Shown piece after piece: positions 37,701-50,702 of a DNA stretch of 64,000 nucleotides (the stretch's first letter is position 1; the number at the start of each line of letters is the position of its first letter). The stretch is from Apostichopus japonicus (Eukaryota; Echinodermata; Holothuroidea; Aspidochirotida; Stichopodidae): positions 16,228,001 through 16,292,000 of the forward strand of contig NC_092569.1 of the NCBI RefSeq assembly GCF_037975245.1, given 5' to 3'. The position numbers were made by a program, and so were the translations under genes. The notes beneath the pieces were generated by a model. It was not told the origin of the DNA. It did not search any database and worked only from the letters and a program-made list of their open reading frames with translations.

Positions 37701-39761
37701 CCGCAACCGTTCAGGCTTAGAATACGAATAGATTTAGATGGTGAATGCCTAGTATGATCAGTACAGGGTGGTTCCTTGAGTAATGTTTTACAAACAATAT
37801 CTGTAGAATCCAAGGTTGAAGGCCAGAGATCCTATAACAAGTTGTAAAGTTGTAGTTCCTTCACTTTATCATCGCTCAAATGCAGTTTCAAAATATCCTT
37901 AGCCGAATCTGAAGATCAATTAATACGAACAAAATCGTTAGTACTACTAATGATCAACCCGAGGTACTGTTATGATCCGCAGTCAGTCACTGCAACTTGT
38001 CATGTTTCGTGGAACTAGTTAGACGGATATGACAGCGCTCGCTGTTAATTTTAGGCGTGTTTAGAGATATCCCCAACTTTCTTTAATGTGGTTAAATTAA
38101 TATTTTCCTACCCTAGCTATATTTAATAAAACCTTCATGAAAACCGACTTTTTAGAAAATGGATTTTGAAGCTCAGTCAACAATTTAAAAAATGCTTACC
38201 GTTAAATGCAGTCGATAGTTTTCCTTTGCAGGTATCACACCAGCAAAAAAGCTAAAATGACCAAATGTAATGCTTGTTTTAACATAATATCAGGTACCAT
38301 CATATATCTTTATGCCTTTATGTGAAAAAGAATAATTTAAAACAGGGAGAATGTCGGATGATATTAACCATTTTAGAAATTCTTTGGTTAAATGTGGATA
38401 TTACTCCGAGCGGGTCTTGAAAGTTCAAAGGAACGATTATTGTGGTGCGACACCTGAAGCCACGATTTAGTAGAGGGCGCTTTTCACAAACAGTAAAACA
38501 CGTCAAGGCGATGCAAATGTAATTAAGAAAACGAAAGACTCCTCGATAGTCATTTGAGTCTCTGTAGATGAGCATTCCCGTCATCGCTTAAAATTGTGCA
38601 ATTATTGTTTTTTTTTATCAATGAGGTAAACATTACATTTTTATTAGCTTTTTGTTATTTTTAATTAGCAATTTCAAGAGTCGGTGCTCGGTGAAGGATC
38701 TTACACGTTGTTTTAAAGACAAGAAAGTATATTTAAATAAGTATTCATCCTCTTTAGTGATATAGGTTGGTGAATGAGATGTTTGCAACTCATGGTACGT
38801 ATTTTGAGTTCAACATAGTCATAAAAGCATTTTGCTTTCTTATTCAACTTTATATGTTGTTTCAATTCCAACGTAACAAAATCCTTTCGTCTTCTCGCCT
38901 GTGATCATGATACCACTATTATGTATGGCTACGAATTGAATACTTTAGAATGGAATATTTTAATATGTTCATACGGTGAGAGAACAATGTCTTACTTTAA
39001 AAGATATGTTCGTGTATAAGTTGAGGATTACGTTGAAAATTGGCAAGTACAGGAAAAAAAATGTTGGACTGCTTTATCGATTTGATTGATTTTTTTTTAA
39101 ATGATAATTCGATGTCATAGGACTACATGAGAAATTAAGAAAATATTACTGGCATGTACGGAAATGTATTGTTTGTGAGTAATTATGCACTTCACGGTAA
39201 TTAGATCTAACGTAACATTCTATCGCTGACTCCAAACAAGTAACTCGAATTCTTGCATGGTTACAGCACGGGCCCCACACATTTTTTTTATTGTACTGGG
39301 CCGTAGTGGCTGGGGCAAGGGGGGGGGTGGGGTGTGACCAATAAGTTAAGTCGTGCAGGGCTGCGGTCAGGTTTTTCTGGAACGGTAGATAGGGGTGGAG
39401 GAGAGAAAGATTGCTAAGAGCAAAACCTGTAAACTGGAGGATGTGGATAACGGTTTTTTTTTCTGTAGCTTATATATTGGGCGTTATTCTCGATTACTCT
39501 CGATCTCATTTTAGTAAAGAAAACAATACAATTTGCATAAAAACGCTCGATAAATGCCACAATGGTTCACAATGAAAAAAACTCAAGATGGACGAGTCTG
39601 GAAATAATTGTATTCATCTTCCTTTAATAATCATCATTCAATGTTATAAAAATTATAAGGATTTGTTGTTACGTTAATAGTCCAATATTTCACAAGTCTA
39701 GAGTATATGACGATGATACAATGTTTGGTTATCAAACTAGTTGCTGTTTACGGTCGATGTA
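34719..39761. other. C-D intergenic spacer (class II)
   Basis: Matches the other spacers up to about 35370, then switches to different sequence also found upstream of gene E. Homology to class I resumes near 37960-38580 (GTACTGTTATGATC block). After about 38585 it is unlike any other spacer. It contains a broken LINE fragment at 37154-37760 and a G-rich tract near 39320. Nothing else is recognisable. Confidence 0.55.
37154..37760 (-). pseudogene. Non-LTR retrotransposon (LINE) endonuclease fragment, broken
   Basis: Upper part (about 37590-37720): IRILSLNGCGVRSKI, EYIKKFEMFCFNVCKLT, matching the N-terminal 'LSxNVCGLRSKL ... ICFxExKL' region of LINE apurinic-type endonucleases. After a frame change, 37154-37410 reads VSMGGTYIPHENSKYPDDPD and LIYLAGDYYAITNTLSNLF, matching the 'YIPPENSKY ... 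LAGDFNART' region. The catalytic-site GDFN is GDYY here and frames are interrupted, so it is dead. No reverse transcriptase domain is seen nearby. The clade is not assignable by eye. Confidence 0.6.
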
Positions 39762-40532
39762 TTACACTGGACGTATCTTCATTTCAGCGTATTTTATGTT
39801 GCTACTACTCCCTGGAAGATCATACCAGAAGATGCTCTTGTAATAGGTACTGCCGGCTGTGTACAGTCCGTTCAGGTTAGCATAATAATAATAACAATAA
39901 ATACCGTACCACCACGCTCCGTGACAATACTGGGCCAAGTTATAACTAGAGTGACGATCATTGTCGCGGTCTAACGCCGTAAATGTCTGGTTTCTGTGAT
40001 TCGCCATCCTATCGTTTGCTGTGAAAGGAAAACACAAATACGAGATGAAGTAGACATGGATCTTCATTTTATTACTTGTTTACACGTTTGACTTAAATAC
40101 TGGATGCATCATTAGGACTTTTTTGGATACCTTGTTGGAGATAATGAACAAGCTATACAATATAGTGTGAAAGAATCCTTCTAAAATCCCTCTTGTTGAT
40201 AGTTAATTCGTTGTGCTTCAAACAGTACTTGTGGTAATCAGTTGTGTCATTAATGTCTGATTTTCAGTAAATCCCCATTTTTTGATCAATTTGTATTGAC
40301 TTTGCATACCCCCAAGGTAAGTTATATACGATAGGGTGAAAAATCAAGCAATAGTTTTGTATATGTTTTTGTTTAGTGTAAAGTAAAACTATGACATCAC
40401 ACTTGTATTCATCAAATTATTTTATTATACCAAGTTCCTTACAATTTCAGCTATTAATATATGGATAACTTTTACAATTACTGGAAAATTAATGACAATC
40501 CGTGTGTTTCAGTTGTCATTGGTAGTTTCATG

Positions 40533-40626
<94 letters not shown>

Positions 40627-43600
40627 TTTCGGTTGCTGTTTTATTCCTTTTTTTCTTAGTTTGTTTTATTTTGTTTTGTGTTGTCTTTTGTGCTTACCTA
40701 AAGGGTTTTATTGCTATGACTATATGAGAGCAGGGTAGGAAATAGGAGATTTCATACTTTGGAATAACATTCCACTTCCCTATACCTCTACTTCCTGGTT
40801 GACACTCAGATTACACGGGAAATGAATTTGACGAAGAATATTCTATGTTTATAATCATATCTTAGAGCGACTTTTCAAATAAATATATATTTTGTCATCT
40901 GTCTATGCAGAGCTTACTACCTTTATTGTTGGAACGCATTCAGTAATAATAGTAGTAATAATACATGTGGGTTGCACGTTGCCAAATGTCACAATTTTAC
41001 CAATATGCCAATTGTTTATTACCTTTAAATTTCGTATTGATCTATATTAATCGTATTAATAGAAACACTGCATTATTCATATATCATATAGCGCTGACGT
41101 TTAACTTCCAACTGAGAGTTATACCTCAGAACAGCAGGGAAATGCAAAGAGCAACCACATGACATATTATATATACGTACCTGTTGTGCTGGAGCTATCG
41201 TATTCTCCGAGGCCAACTAAACGATATTTAGTCTCTTCATCACTGATCCTAAACATGTCGTACTTCGCAAAATAGGGATCTCCATTCACGTTCTTTAAAT
41301 CAATGCGAAGCATGTAATCCTTTTGGTTAGTTAAGAGTGATATTTTGTCGTTGCCAAGCCAAAATTCCTTATTCAGGAAACCAAAGCCATCTCGGTATTC
41401 ATCCCAGTCTCTGTAAAATTCTACGGAACCATCGAGCCGCCGCTGGAAGACCTGGTTTAGTTGCAAAACAAAAACATGTCATATTTGGTTTGAACATAAT
41501 GAACCATTTGTACGATGTACGGGTTTGATGTATCAGTGTGGTTAGTGTATAACGGTTCATCTTACGTTGAACAGATACGGTAGCCTGTGCACCATTTAGA
41601 TTCTTCTTTTTCTAATGGCATACATTGGTATCATATCATTTATGCCCATATTGCGAACAGTAATATGGCTATAGAAACATTTTGAGGTTTCGAAAAACTG
41701 TCTCGCTACAAGAGAAAACAATTATACTTAGGATTATTAAAGGTTACTCGTGAAGTTATGTTAAGCGTTATAAGAAATACAAATCTAAGACGGTAAATTT
41801 GAAACTAAGTAACGTTTTCCTGAGAATTATATCAAACTAAAAGATACGAATAAAGAATGCATGCCTTGTCGAACGAATCAGCACTGTAACACACAGAATC
41901 TGTATCAATGAATCGCTTCTACTGAACCAATAAAGTATAAAATATCAAAATACTGCAGCAGGCACGCTAAGTAGAAATGAAATAAGGCTAATATTATGTT
42001 ATGTTCTTACCGTCCAGCCTCCTCCGTCAATTGAGTTATTACAGTAAACTTGAAACGGTTCATTGGCTCCATCTGGCTTAATCAGATAAATTCCAGATTC
42101 AGAGGAACTCCCTTCACATTGGTCGTAAACTTCTTTACAATCTCGAGGATATTCTGGCTCTTGGTAGAAAAAGTAGGAGGAGTCTGAATGAATAAAAAAG
42201 TAAAAATTGTAAGAAATGGATGCGATCAATTTTAAATTGAACTACAGAACTCGCTGTTCCGTTTACCGAACTCTCGATAAAAGTGAAAATGGTTTGCAAA
42301 AAAGCAACAACAAATGTTTGTCAAAGTATTAAACATAAATCTTCCATGCATTTTCCTGCTTGGAAGAACACCATGAAAGTAAAAATCTTAAAATCATAAA
42401 AGTACGCAACAAATATATAGACAAATCTTAAATTGAAGTAGCAGAATACCTGAATAAATGTCTATTTAATTTAAAACGACAAATGTTGGCTTCTTTTTCA
42501 CCGCCGCGAAAAACCTTAAAGGCTTTCATTTTCTTTTTTAAATTTCCCAGCCAGTGTTAGGGGCGGGTTGCTTTCCCTTTTTTTAACACCTTTTTAGTTT
42601 TTTAAACTAAATTACAAAACCACGTCATTTGAGTACGCCTCTCTGCCAAGAAAGAATTATAACTTAAGGGTAGGTTTAATTAATATATATACCTATCACA
42701 TCAAGAAACGTAAATATCAATGCATATTAACCAAAAATATGTGAACACCACAAAAGCAGATATCACCATCATTGTCACTTAAGATAATTTATATGACTGA
42801 TTAATTTCGTTTCTGTAATACTGTTTTTGATGATAGAATTTTTGTTTACACACAGAATTGAATATTAAGTGAGATGAATACTATATATGTATTTATTCAC
42901 CGATGGCTACATCTATCATAATAGTTTCCTAAAGGCATGAAAACCAAATTAGAATTGAAAATTAAGATACATTCAAACCGAAATTTAAAATGAAGTAAAC
43001 TAATAAAAAAAAAAGAATTTTAGTAGCTATGTTTGTTTTAAGATAAATAGACACCTCCTTTTTACTATAAGTATTTTGACTATAAGTTGTTTCCAGTCAA
43101 CTTTAAAAACTTAAATTAAATTTAATAATCCACAGTACGTCTTTATGTGAAGAAAGCATTTAATAAATTTTAACCAGTTGATTATGAAATACGGTAGTAG
43201 GTGCATATCTAATTACCACATCACGAAACAGCATATTAAACAAATGTATGTAAAAACAAAACAGAAATCACAATAATTGTCTATAAAAATCAATAATATA
43301 AATGACTAATTAAGTTAGATGAATCATATATATCAATGGGTACCTCTAAATTGAACAAAAAATGAAAATTGCATTCATACTTGTAATGTACTTCTTTAGA
43401 ACATGTATTTTTTGTAAAAGATTCATGTTAAAGTTCCTTGAAAAAAGAAATGAATAAGAATGATATTTTTTTTTTACCTCCAGTGCTCCTTTTGTTCCTC
43501 CCAGAATTTTCCTGTCCAACATTCTAAATGGAGATATGAAAATTAAAAATATAAAAGTCAACGAAGTCATTAAAAGGACATTCCGATAGCGGGAGGGACT

Positions 43601-46600
43601 CGTTTGTAAAGGGTACAATTCAGTTCCAACGCATTTTTAAGTTGCTGCTAATCTTTGGTTTAATTCCAATGAAGTATAATCAGGAATCATCAACTATGTC
43701 ATTATTAGGTCATCTTAATCATTTCACTAATATAGAGGCATTTACTTTGACCCCACTCGTATGACAAGGTTTCTGTAATATTCGTACTAAGATCTTTCTC
43801 TTTTACTCAGATATTAGCTTCTTTGTAGGAAACATTACGGGAAATCAAGAGACACTATTCCAACACTCTCTTCCAACACAGTATAACTATTCAGTTTAAA
43901 ACGTATATAGAACTTTAGTTAAGCCGTGACATATGTTAATGAAAACAAAATGTGTTTCTATCCCATACTGCGTTGTCGTTGTGTTTACTTCTTGGCATGG
44001 ATGTTTGAAGACAAACTTTTTAAAATTATTCTTGAAACTATTTAGATGACAGAATGATTGAATAAAAAAGTTACACACTCAACGCTATTGTTATCCTGTT
44101 TCCCGCCCTTATACCGAATAACCAAGATAAAACAATTTATTAGACGTTTTAATTTTCGCGACGTGAAGTGAGAAAGTTATTTGATTCCTTCCCGTAGGAG
44201 AAGATATCAACATTGAATTCAATGAGCGTTTTGAAATGAATTAATCTAGAAAATACAAGGAAATTTGATAGCTTGAAACTGAGACAAACACACTGTTTTC
44301 TGGATGTTTACAATTTTCATAAATATCTTTCATATTAATGGTCAGGTTTGTGTATGTATATTTAAACGGAAATACGACTATCATAGTGCTTAGCTGAAGT
44401 AATTATCTTTTAGTAAGATATTTAGGATTGATGAAAATATTACGAACTGACTTTCATGTACGTACAAATAAAATTTGAATTATCTTAGTTAAATGAGTCG
44501 CGTTTTGGATCTCTTAGCCATTTCTGCATTCTGTCATGCAATTTTGTTTATTTTTATAATTTTTATTATCAGGAAAAGATCAATAAAGTGCACAGCTTCA
44601 ACTTGAAACATAACTTACAATTGTTATAAAGCTTACTGATTTACCTAAAACAGTACTACCTATGGCGGGTACTCTCACCGTTTCTTTCTTTAAGGTTCTG
44701 TTTGCTTACTAAGTTGTATGATATTAATCTTATGGCACATATGATGTATTTGTTAAAAATATTATATAATACTTATTAAACCTACCTCATAAACTAATAC
44801 CACCGATAAAATTTATTACAATAGAAGCAATATGGAATGCATCATATTAATCAATGTTGTGTTGAGAAGTTAGAATACTTCAACGCACTGATCTAGACAA
44901 CATTTTAGCATCAAGTGTGATATTCGCTTTTCCATGTTGTTCAAAACTTGTTATGGATTCCTCACTGCCTTCTCCATTTTTTTTCAAATGTTTCCAAAGA
45001 TAAATACTATTTGACTATTTTATATAGAAATAATTCCTTAACATAACTAACAGCGTTCCTCCAGCAGAATCTCTAATACCAAGCCTAATATAATCTAATA
45101 AATCGGGAAATACATATTTATTTGAGAGATATTTTACAGGCATTTATTACTTCATACGATGCAACAATGTTTTTAAGGCTACTAAACCCTAATATGCTAT
45201 ATTAATCAAGAATCAATTTCTCATTCATAAACAAATCGTTCAGTTTTCCTTTATAGTAATACGGCATACTTTTCACGTTTATATTAAACACTACATCAGA
45301 TTAAGGCAATGAGTGATTCTTGTCATTTGTTTAAACTGTTATTGAACTATTTTGATATGCCATCGCTATGTCGTCGATGTCATGTCAAGGAAAACATGCT
45401 CTAAGAACACGGGAGAGAACAGTTCATTAATTCTTTTTATTAAAAAAAATATGAGTTTCTCGGTAAAATAAATAAATTTCAGTGGTGCGTGTCCTGATTA
45501 GATATTTACAATTTTGTGAAATTTATTTGTTTGGTTTATGTACAGGGTTAAACAAGCCGATCCAACTTTCCTTGGTATGTTGGTCTGTGTGTATCGTAAG
45601 TTTAATTAATGAAGTATATGCCTAAGGTAATATAAAGTTATCGGTTTACATTATGCATTGGTACTTGGTAGATTCCCATTGGATATAATCGATTCAAAAT
45701 TTAAATTCAGTGTTTGTGATTTATGAGTGTAATTTATAAATTTAAGGCATCATTCCACAAGATATAATATGGATATAAAAACGTTAACGGATTGAGCTCT
45801 GAGTAGCTGTAAAGTACCCTACGTCTTATAATTCACCTTTGGTCAGATGATATGTCAAATATGAATCATAAAACTACGTTTTTATGATTTTAAGGCATCA
45901 TTCCAAAATATATAATTTGAATATAAAGAAGTTTGATTGATTGCTCTGAGTTTATGTACAGTACACTACATCTGATAATTCACCTTCGTTTAGATTAAAT
46001 GTCAAACATGAAGGTTTAAACTATGTTTGTGCTATAATATTAAAAGACTAGATTTGGCAGCAAAGTGTCAAGAGCGTTAACATTTGTTAAAATTGATTAT
46101 TTATTGCTTTCATGTAAGTAATTCACAATAAGTTGTAGACTGACAGTTAAGTATCAGGTTTTATCAACTTTGATTTCTTTAATCGATTCCTTAATCAGGT
46201 TACTTGTTACTTTGAAAAGTATATTGAAACACATTTGTCAAATGCGTATATTTCTTGGCGCGAAAATGGAGCATGCCCACCAAAGAATATAAGCAATTAA
46301 AGGTTAGGAACTGATTACTGGTAAAAGCAACATTCATCATAACATGTACCTAATATTCGATAACAAATTTCGTCCAACAAAATATCTAATACATATCCAA
46401 TGAATTGGGAAATAAATATTTATATTAGAGAGATTTTAAAGGCCTTCATCTTTAAACATGATACCACGGTTACATGAAATATATACTGATAGATGATATT
46501 TTATTCAGTCTCCTGAAAAAAAGTTTGATAGTCACTTGTAGAGATATCCTAAGTTCATTGTGTAAACTTGATGAAATAATACCGAAATGTTTTCCTTTTT

Positions 46601-48014
46601 ACTTTTCAACTGCTATAAAAAGAAAGCCTATTTATGAAGATTACCTTGATGAGATTTCAAGGAAGGAACGCGCTCAAAACACAGGAGAAAACAAACTACA
46701 ATGTCAATTGATATAAACAATGACTCTTGCGGTAGAATAAATACATTTCTATCATAGTGGGTATCCTGAGTAGATATTCACAATTGCCAAAATCGTCAAG
46801 ACAACTTTATTCTTTTTTGTCTACTTTTAATATGCTTTAGTCTTAAATGTAATTAAAGGAATATAAATTTGACTTTTGAAATATTTGGATCTTATTTTCT
46901 TGATATATAGAAGATAATCGTTTGAATCTTTTCTGCAACTTAAGTTTTTATCATTAATGAGTATTTTTTATTTCAGACTTCATTTAATCTAACTTAACTG
47001 ATCCGTTGATAAGAAAATGTTTAGTTTTATCGATTGCTTCAAATAGTTCCTTTTATTGTTTCAATGCATTAAGTTATTGGCATTGCACTGTACCATGTAT
47101 CTAGCAAGTCACCTTCCTTCATGTATTTTTAAAAATATATATTTGAATTACCAAAAATGAATGTTCGAACTATGTTTGTACTATAGGAATGATGTACTAG
47201 CTTGGAAGCAAGGTAAAGATGGCTTTAAGGAGATATTCCAAATAATCTTTGTTAAGGAATCCACAGTTATATCCCTACATATGATAATTATACTTACGTT
47301 TTTCTATATCGATAATTGTTATAGTTTATTTGTTATATTGGACGATATAATTAAATATCCGTTTGAAGCGTGATCGTTTCCACGATATATCGGCAAGTCA
47401 TTGTCAATGTTAAATTGCCTATTGTATTCGTTAACAAAAGGAAATTCATATCGCTGTTTTAAGAAAATAACTGATATTCAAACTCCTTTTCAAATCAATC
47501 TTTTTTATGATATGGTGTCATATAATTGATCTTATTTTATTGCGTACATGAGGTAGATCACAATGCGAAATCTAATTATTTTTTTTTAGAAAAGTTCAAG
47601 TTATCAATATTTTACAAACAGACAAATACATCAATTGAACACCGACAATTAACTCAAACATCGTGGTAGAGAAATTGAAAAATCGTATTTAGTTTAAAAA
47701 TTATTGAGTTAGAAATCAATTTATCAAAATTAAATTTTCAACTTCAACTTATTAAATAAGTAGATTAAGTACAAACTAGCTAGATAGCAAAGATAGAAAA
47801 TACATCATTTGAACACCAAATGTGAGCATGGTAACGAAAACTGGCACATTAATATTAAAGTTCGAAAACTATCAAATTAGAAATCACTGATCACACCTAA
47901 AATACAACTTCAACTTGAATTTGATAAAAGATAAAAGTAACTTACGGTTTCTGCCTGAAAAGCTGGAAGTTGAGAGAAGAGTCCCAAAACACAATATGTA
48001 AGGATGAACTTCAT
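39762..48014 (-). CDS. FREP gene D, secreted fibrinogen-like domain protein with divergent last exon (271 aa)
   Basis: Complete gene. Exons: 47946-48014, 43478-43523, 42011-42183, 41181-41451, 39762-40018; total 816 nt, 271 aa plus TAA. Introns 1-4 are 4422, 1294, 559 and 1162 nt. Exons 1-4 closely match the other copies (start MKFILTYCVLGLF; micro-exon with RNKR; exon 4 with [18 protein letters not shown]). Exon 5 stands apart: it keeps the canonical calcium-loop DRDND, has two extra residues in the AWW to NLNG loop, and carries two cysteines (QYCHGAWWYGIYC) absent from B, C and E. Intron 4 and the 3' flank also do not align with those of B, C and E. The exon 2 donor is GTAAAAAAAA rather than the GTAAGA of the others and may be weak. 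Sequons are at NNS in exon 3 and NQT in exon 5. Role inferred as in gene C. Confidence 0.91.
40533..40622. repeat. (TA)n microsatellite, gene D intron 4
   Basis: About 90 bp of almost pure TA dinucleotides with two interruptions. It is inside the segment of gene D that does not align with the other copies. Confidence 0.9.
42475..43345. repeat. Intron 2 internal tandem duplication, gene D copy
   Basis: First unit starts at ACGACAAATGTTGG (about 42476); the second covers the TTGTTTCCAGTCA landmark (about 43087) through ATGGGTACCTC (about 43336). It is more degenerate than in B and C. Confidence 0.55.
45450..46820. repeat. Intron 1 internal duplication, gene D copy
   Basis: Anchors at about 45461 (CGGTAAAATAAATAAATTTC) and about 46730 (CGGTAGAATAAATACATTTC), spaced about 1.27 kb. 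The longer spacing reflects extra sequence near 45870-46000 that repeats a neighbouring segment (GGCATCATTCCA occurs at about 45747 and 45894). Confidence 0.58.
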
Positions 48015-48730
48015 CGCGACGATTTGTTCTGGTCTTAACGATCGCAAATCTCAAGAAGGAATGAAGTAAACTTTCTGGCAGCGAACCAGTTCAACCACTT
48101 TCTGAGCATACCCTGAGTACTATGACGTGGTTGTTAACACGTGTCACCGAAGAGCTGATTAACCATTTACATTTATATTATTTGTTATAACCTGCATGAT
48201 CACGTAAATAATAACACAAGCTAACAGTTTTTCTATTGTCCCTTAAAGAGTAAAACTTATGACACTTACTAACTGTCCATTTTTATAGCTTTGATTGTAT
48301 AGACGTAATGCGATGTTGCTTAACTGATGGTTATAATACATTCATATGCAATCTCAAACCAATTCAAAATATGACTTTCGATAACACAAATTATATCGCA
48401 TATATATTACACTCAGCTTTTTAACCTTTCACCTATAAATAACTCGGTAAGTTTGAATCCTAACTTACTACTTTCAAATAACTGAATTCGTCTCCTGTAG
48501 CTTACCATCAACAGTAGTATGATGTCAAGGAACTGCTGTAATGCCCCTTAAGCAGTTAAAAAAAATTCAAAAATATATCTACAATCAAGACTTAGGATAC
48601 AATGTAACAGTATCAAACCTCCATATCTAGGGAAATACGAGTTTTTTTATGTACAAAATCGCACCTACGATCTTTTAAGGTTACCATGTTTTTCATGAAA
48701 ATACCCAGGATGCAAGTTTGCATGACGTCA
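48015..48730 (-). promoter_or_regulatory. Gene D promoter and 5'UTR
   Basis: TATA-like AATATAAATG at 48170-48179. The start-site palindrome is one base pair shorter here (ACACGTGT at 48137-48144) because of a G to A change. CRE TGACGTCA at 48723-48730. Confidence 0.68.
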
Positions 48731-49563
48731 CACATGTACATCGGCAGGGTTAGACATGCCGCTATGCAGATTCTCTTGTAGTACCGCTACACAAAAAACA
48801 ACGCTCGCGTTCGGTGTATGCCGAAACTGCTAAACTATTACTGATTTTCAAATTAATACAACGGTTGAATTGGACTTTATTATACAGAAATATAAAGAAT
48901 AATAACTTAAGTCACCCTGTATACATCTTGCGTTCGATTTTGAGTAATGTATACAGACGAGATGTAGCCTAGGCCTAAATAGTGTATCGTCCAATATCCA
49001 CAATCGAAGTTCAGGTAACGAGTATAGTTACTATATAACTTAGTCATAGTAACACTACTCGACATGTGACTGCGATCATCACTTCGTCGATGAAAAGTAT
49101 CGTTCATTCGAGTAATTCAACATGACTGAGGCCCACATTTTCCCAGGTGAATATTGCGTAGAACTGACTACATCACCCCGACATAAGGTGCGACACAAAA
49201 ATAGAAATTAAAAAAAAAAAGTGATTGAGTCGTAGTTTAGAATTCGAAAGCAAACAATGACAATCACTGTGCGTCTGTGTTGTGGGTCATCTTTCAAAAT
49301 ACCAATTTACGCAAATTTATTTATAAACGACATTCAGCGTACGTATGCATTTGTCATTCAAAATTGGTTAAATGTTTTACATTTACGTAAAGGTTAAAGG
49401 TGTTTAACATTTTTTTTAAATAAATATTCTAAAGTCTTACAAGTTGTGTAAAAATGAACTATGTAAATAGTTTTTAAGTTGGCAACGTATTTTCAGGAAC
49501 TCTCTCAGATGCATGTTTGACGTCGTAAACAGCTGATTGTCTGCCTCCCTCTCCTCCAATATG

Positions 49564-49618
49564 GAGGATAAGGGCGGAGAAGGGGATAAGGGCGCATAAG
49601 GGCGAATACGGGCGGGGA
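49564..49618. repeat. GGATAAGGGC minisatellite, D-E spacer (expanded)
   Basis: Same array as in the A-B spacer but with two further degenerate units (GCATAAGGGC, GAATACGGGC). Confidence 0.7.
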
Positions 49619-50676
49619 ATTTTTTATTTATTTTATTTGTTATTCAATGAAGTCGTAAAGGAATAACATGATAAAGTTCATTATTGTTGGCGTAAATATG
49701 TATACTAAAAATGTGTGAAGAGTCAATCAGGCAGTATTGCTCCCCAATATGGTTAGTTTATACAAGGAGAAGGATTTATGTTTTTATGTGAGTGTCTTTG
49801 TGAAGTTACCCTTACTACCAACATGTTACAGAGGCAATAGAAGGGAACTATTTTAATGAATGGAATTCATAACATAGGACGACATCAATCATATCATACA
49901 TTGTACAGTATGTGTACAGTAAACCTCTGAACATCGATGAGAATATGGCAGTAGAGATCGAATTATCTTCCAGTTGGTCTTATTAAACAGTTGCCTTGAA
50001 TGTAATGCCTAAACTGACTTCCTTTTTATCTTTTTATGTGCGTAATCGTGATATCGACTTGTGTCGGCTATTCTCCTTTATGACCGCTGAGAATGATGAA
50101 AACTTTTTATCAATTGTTGCCTGTCACAAAGACATACATACACGTGGTCTGAGCATTCAGTGGTTGTAGAAGACGTGTGTAGTACTGCGTAAAAAGAGCA
50201 GCAATGTAATAGCCAGAGCAGATTACGTCAACGGGAAAGATAAAGGAAATCATCCCCTGTAAAATGATATGCTAGACAACAGAGAGATTACTTTAAGATA
50301 GTTTGTCGCCAGTTATGTTGGCGTATGACATATCGGCATGAAACTTCTGTTTTTAGACATCATACTTCAAGATAGCTGTATGAGGTCGCTGTATAACTTA
50401 CTCCTAGTCGATACTCATAAACAACAACTTTATAATAAGGGCTTTGATAAGACAAGGATGTATACAATCAAACAATATGTGCGTGAACCTTACGTCATAT
50501 TAATTTTACAATAGGATATTGATGTTTGCATGTGATCTATAAAAAGACTTAATTCAACCTCAGATAAGCACCTACATTGACGGCAAATCATTGGTAAAGA
50601 CATTAAAGTCCCATCTACATTCGATTTCGACGGTATACATATTCCTTTTATTTCTTGGTGGGGGAGGAGGATATGA

Positions 50677-50702
50677 GGGGGGATGGACGGGGAGGGGAGG
50701 GG
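50677..50702 (+). other. Potential G-quadruplex, D-E spacer
   Basis: Six G, ATGGAC, then GGGG three times separated by single A. A strong canonical G4 pattern. Confidence 0.65.

Noticed and set aside
37542-37757. Plus-strand open frame of 71 codons
   Set aside because: Opposite strand of the LINE endonuclease fragment, whose minus-strand translation is the recognisable one.
40461-40727. Plus-strand open frame rich in Tyr-Ile repeats
   Set aside because: Translation of the (TA)n microsatellite.
43481-43523. Alternative micro-exon frame reading MLDRKILGGTKGALE (and similar in other genes)
   Set aside because: This frame does not join exon 1 and exon 3 in phase and ends in a stop in gene C; the NVG...RNKRSTG frame is consistent in all copies.
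48907-49107. Minus-strand open frame of 66 codons upstream of gene D, with a 67-codon counterpart upstream of gene C (34895-35098)
   Set aside because: The matching regions of A and B have a 2-nt insertion and E is shifted as well; no start context, splice link or known domain. It lies in generally conserved spacer, so it is treated as non-coding.
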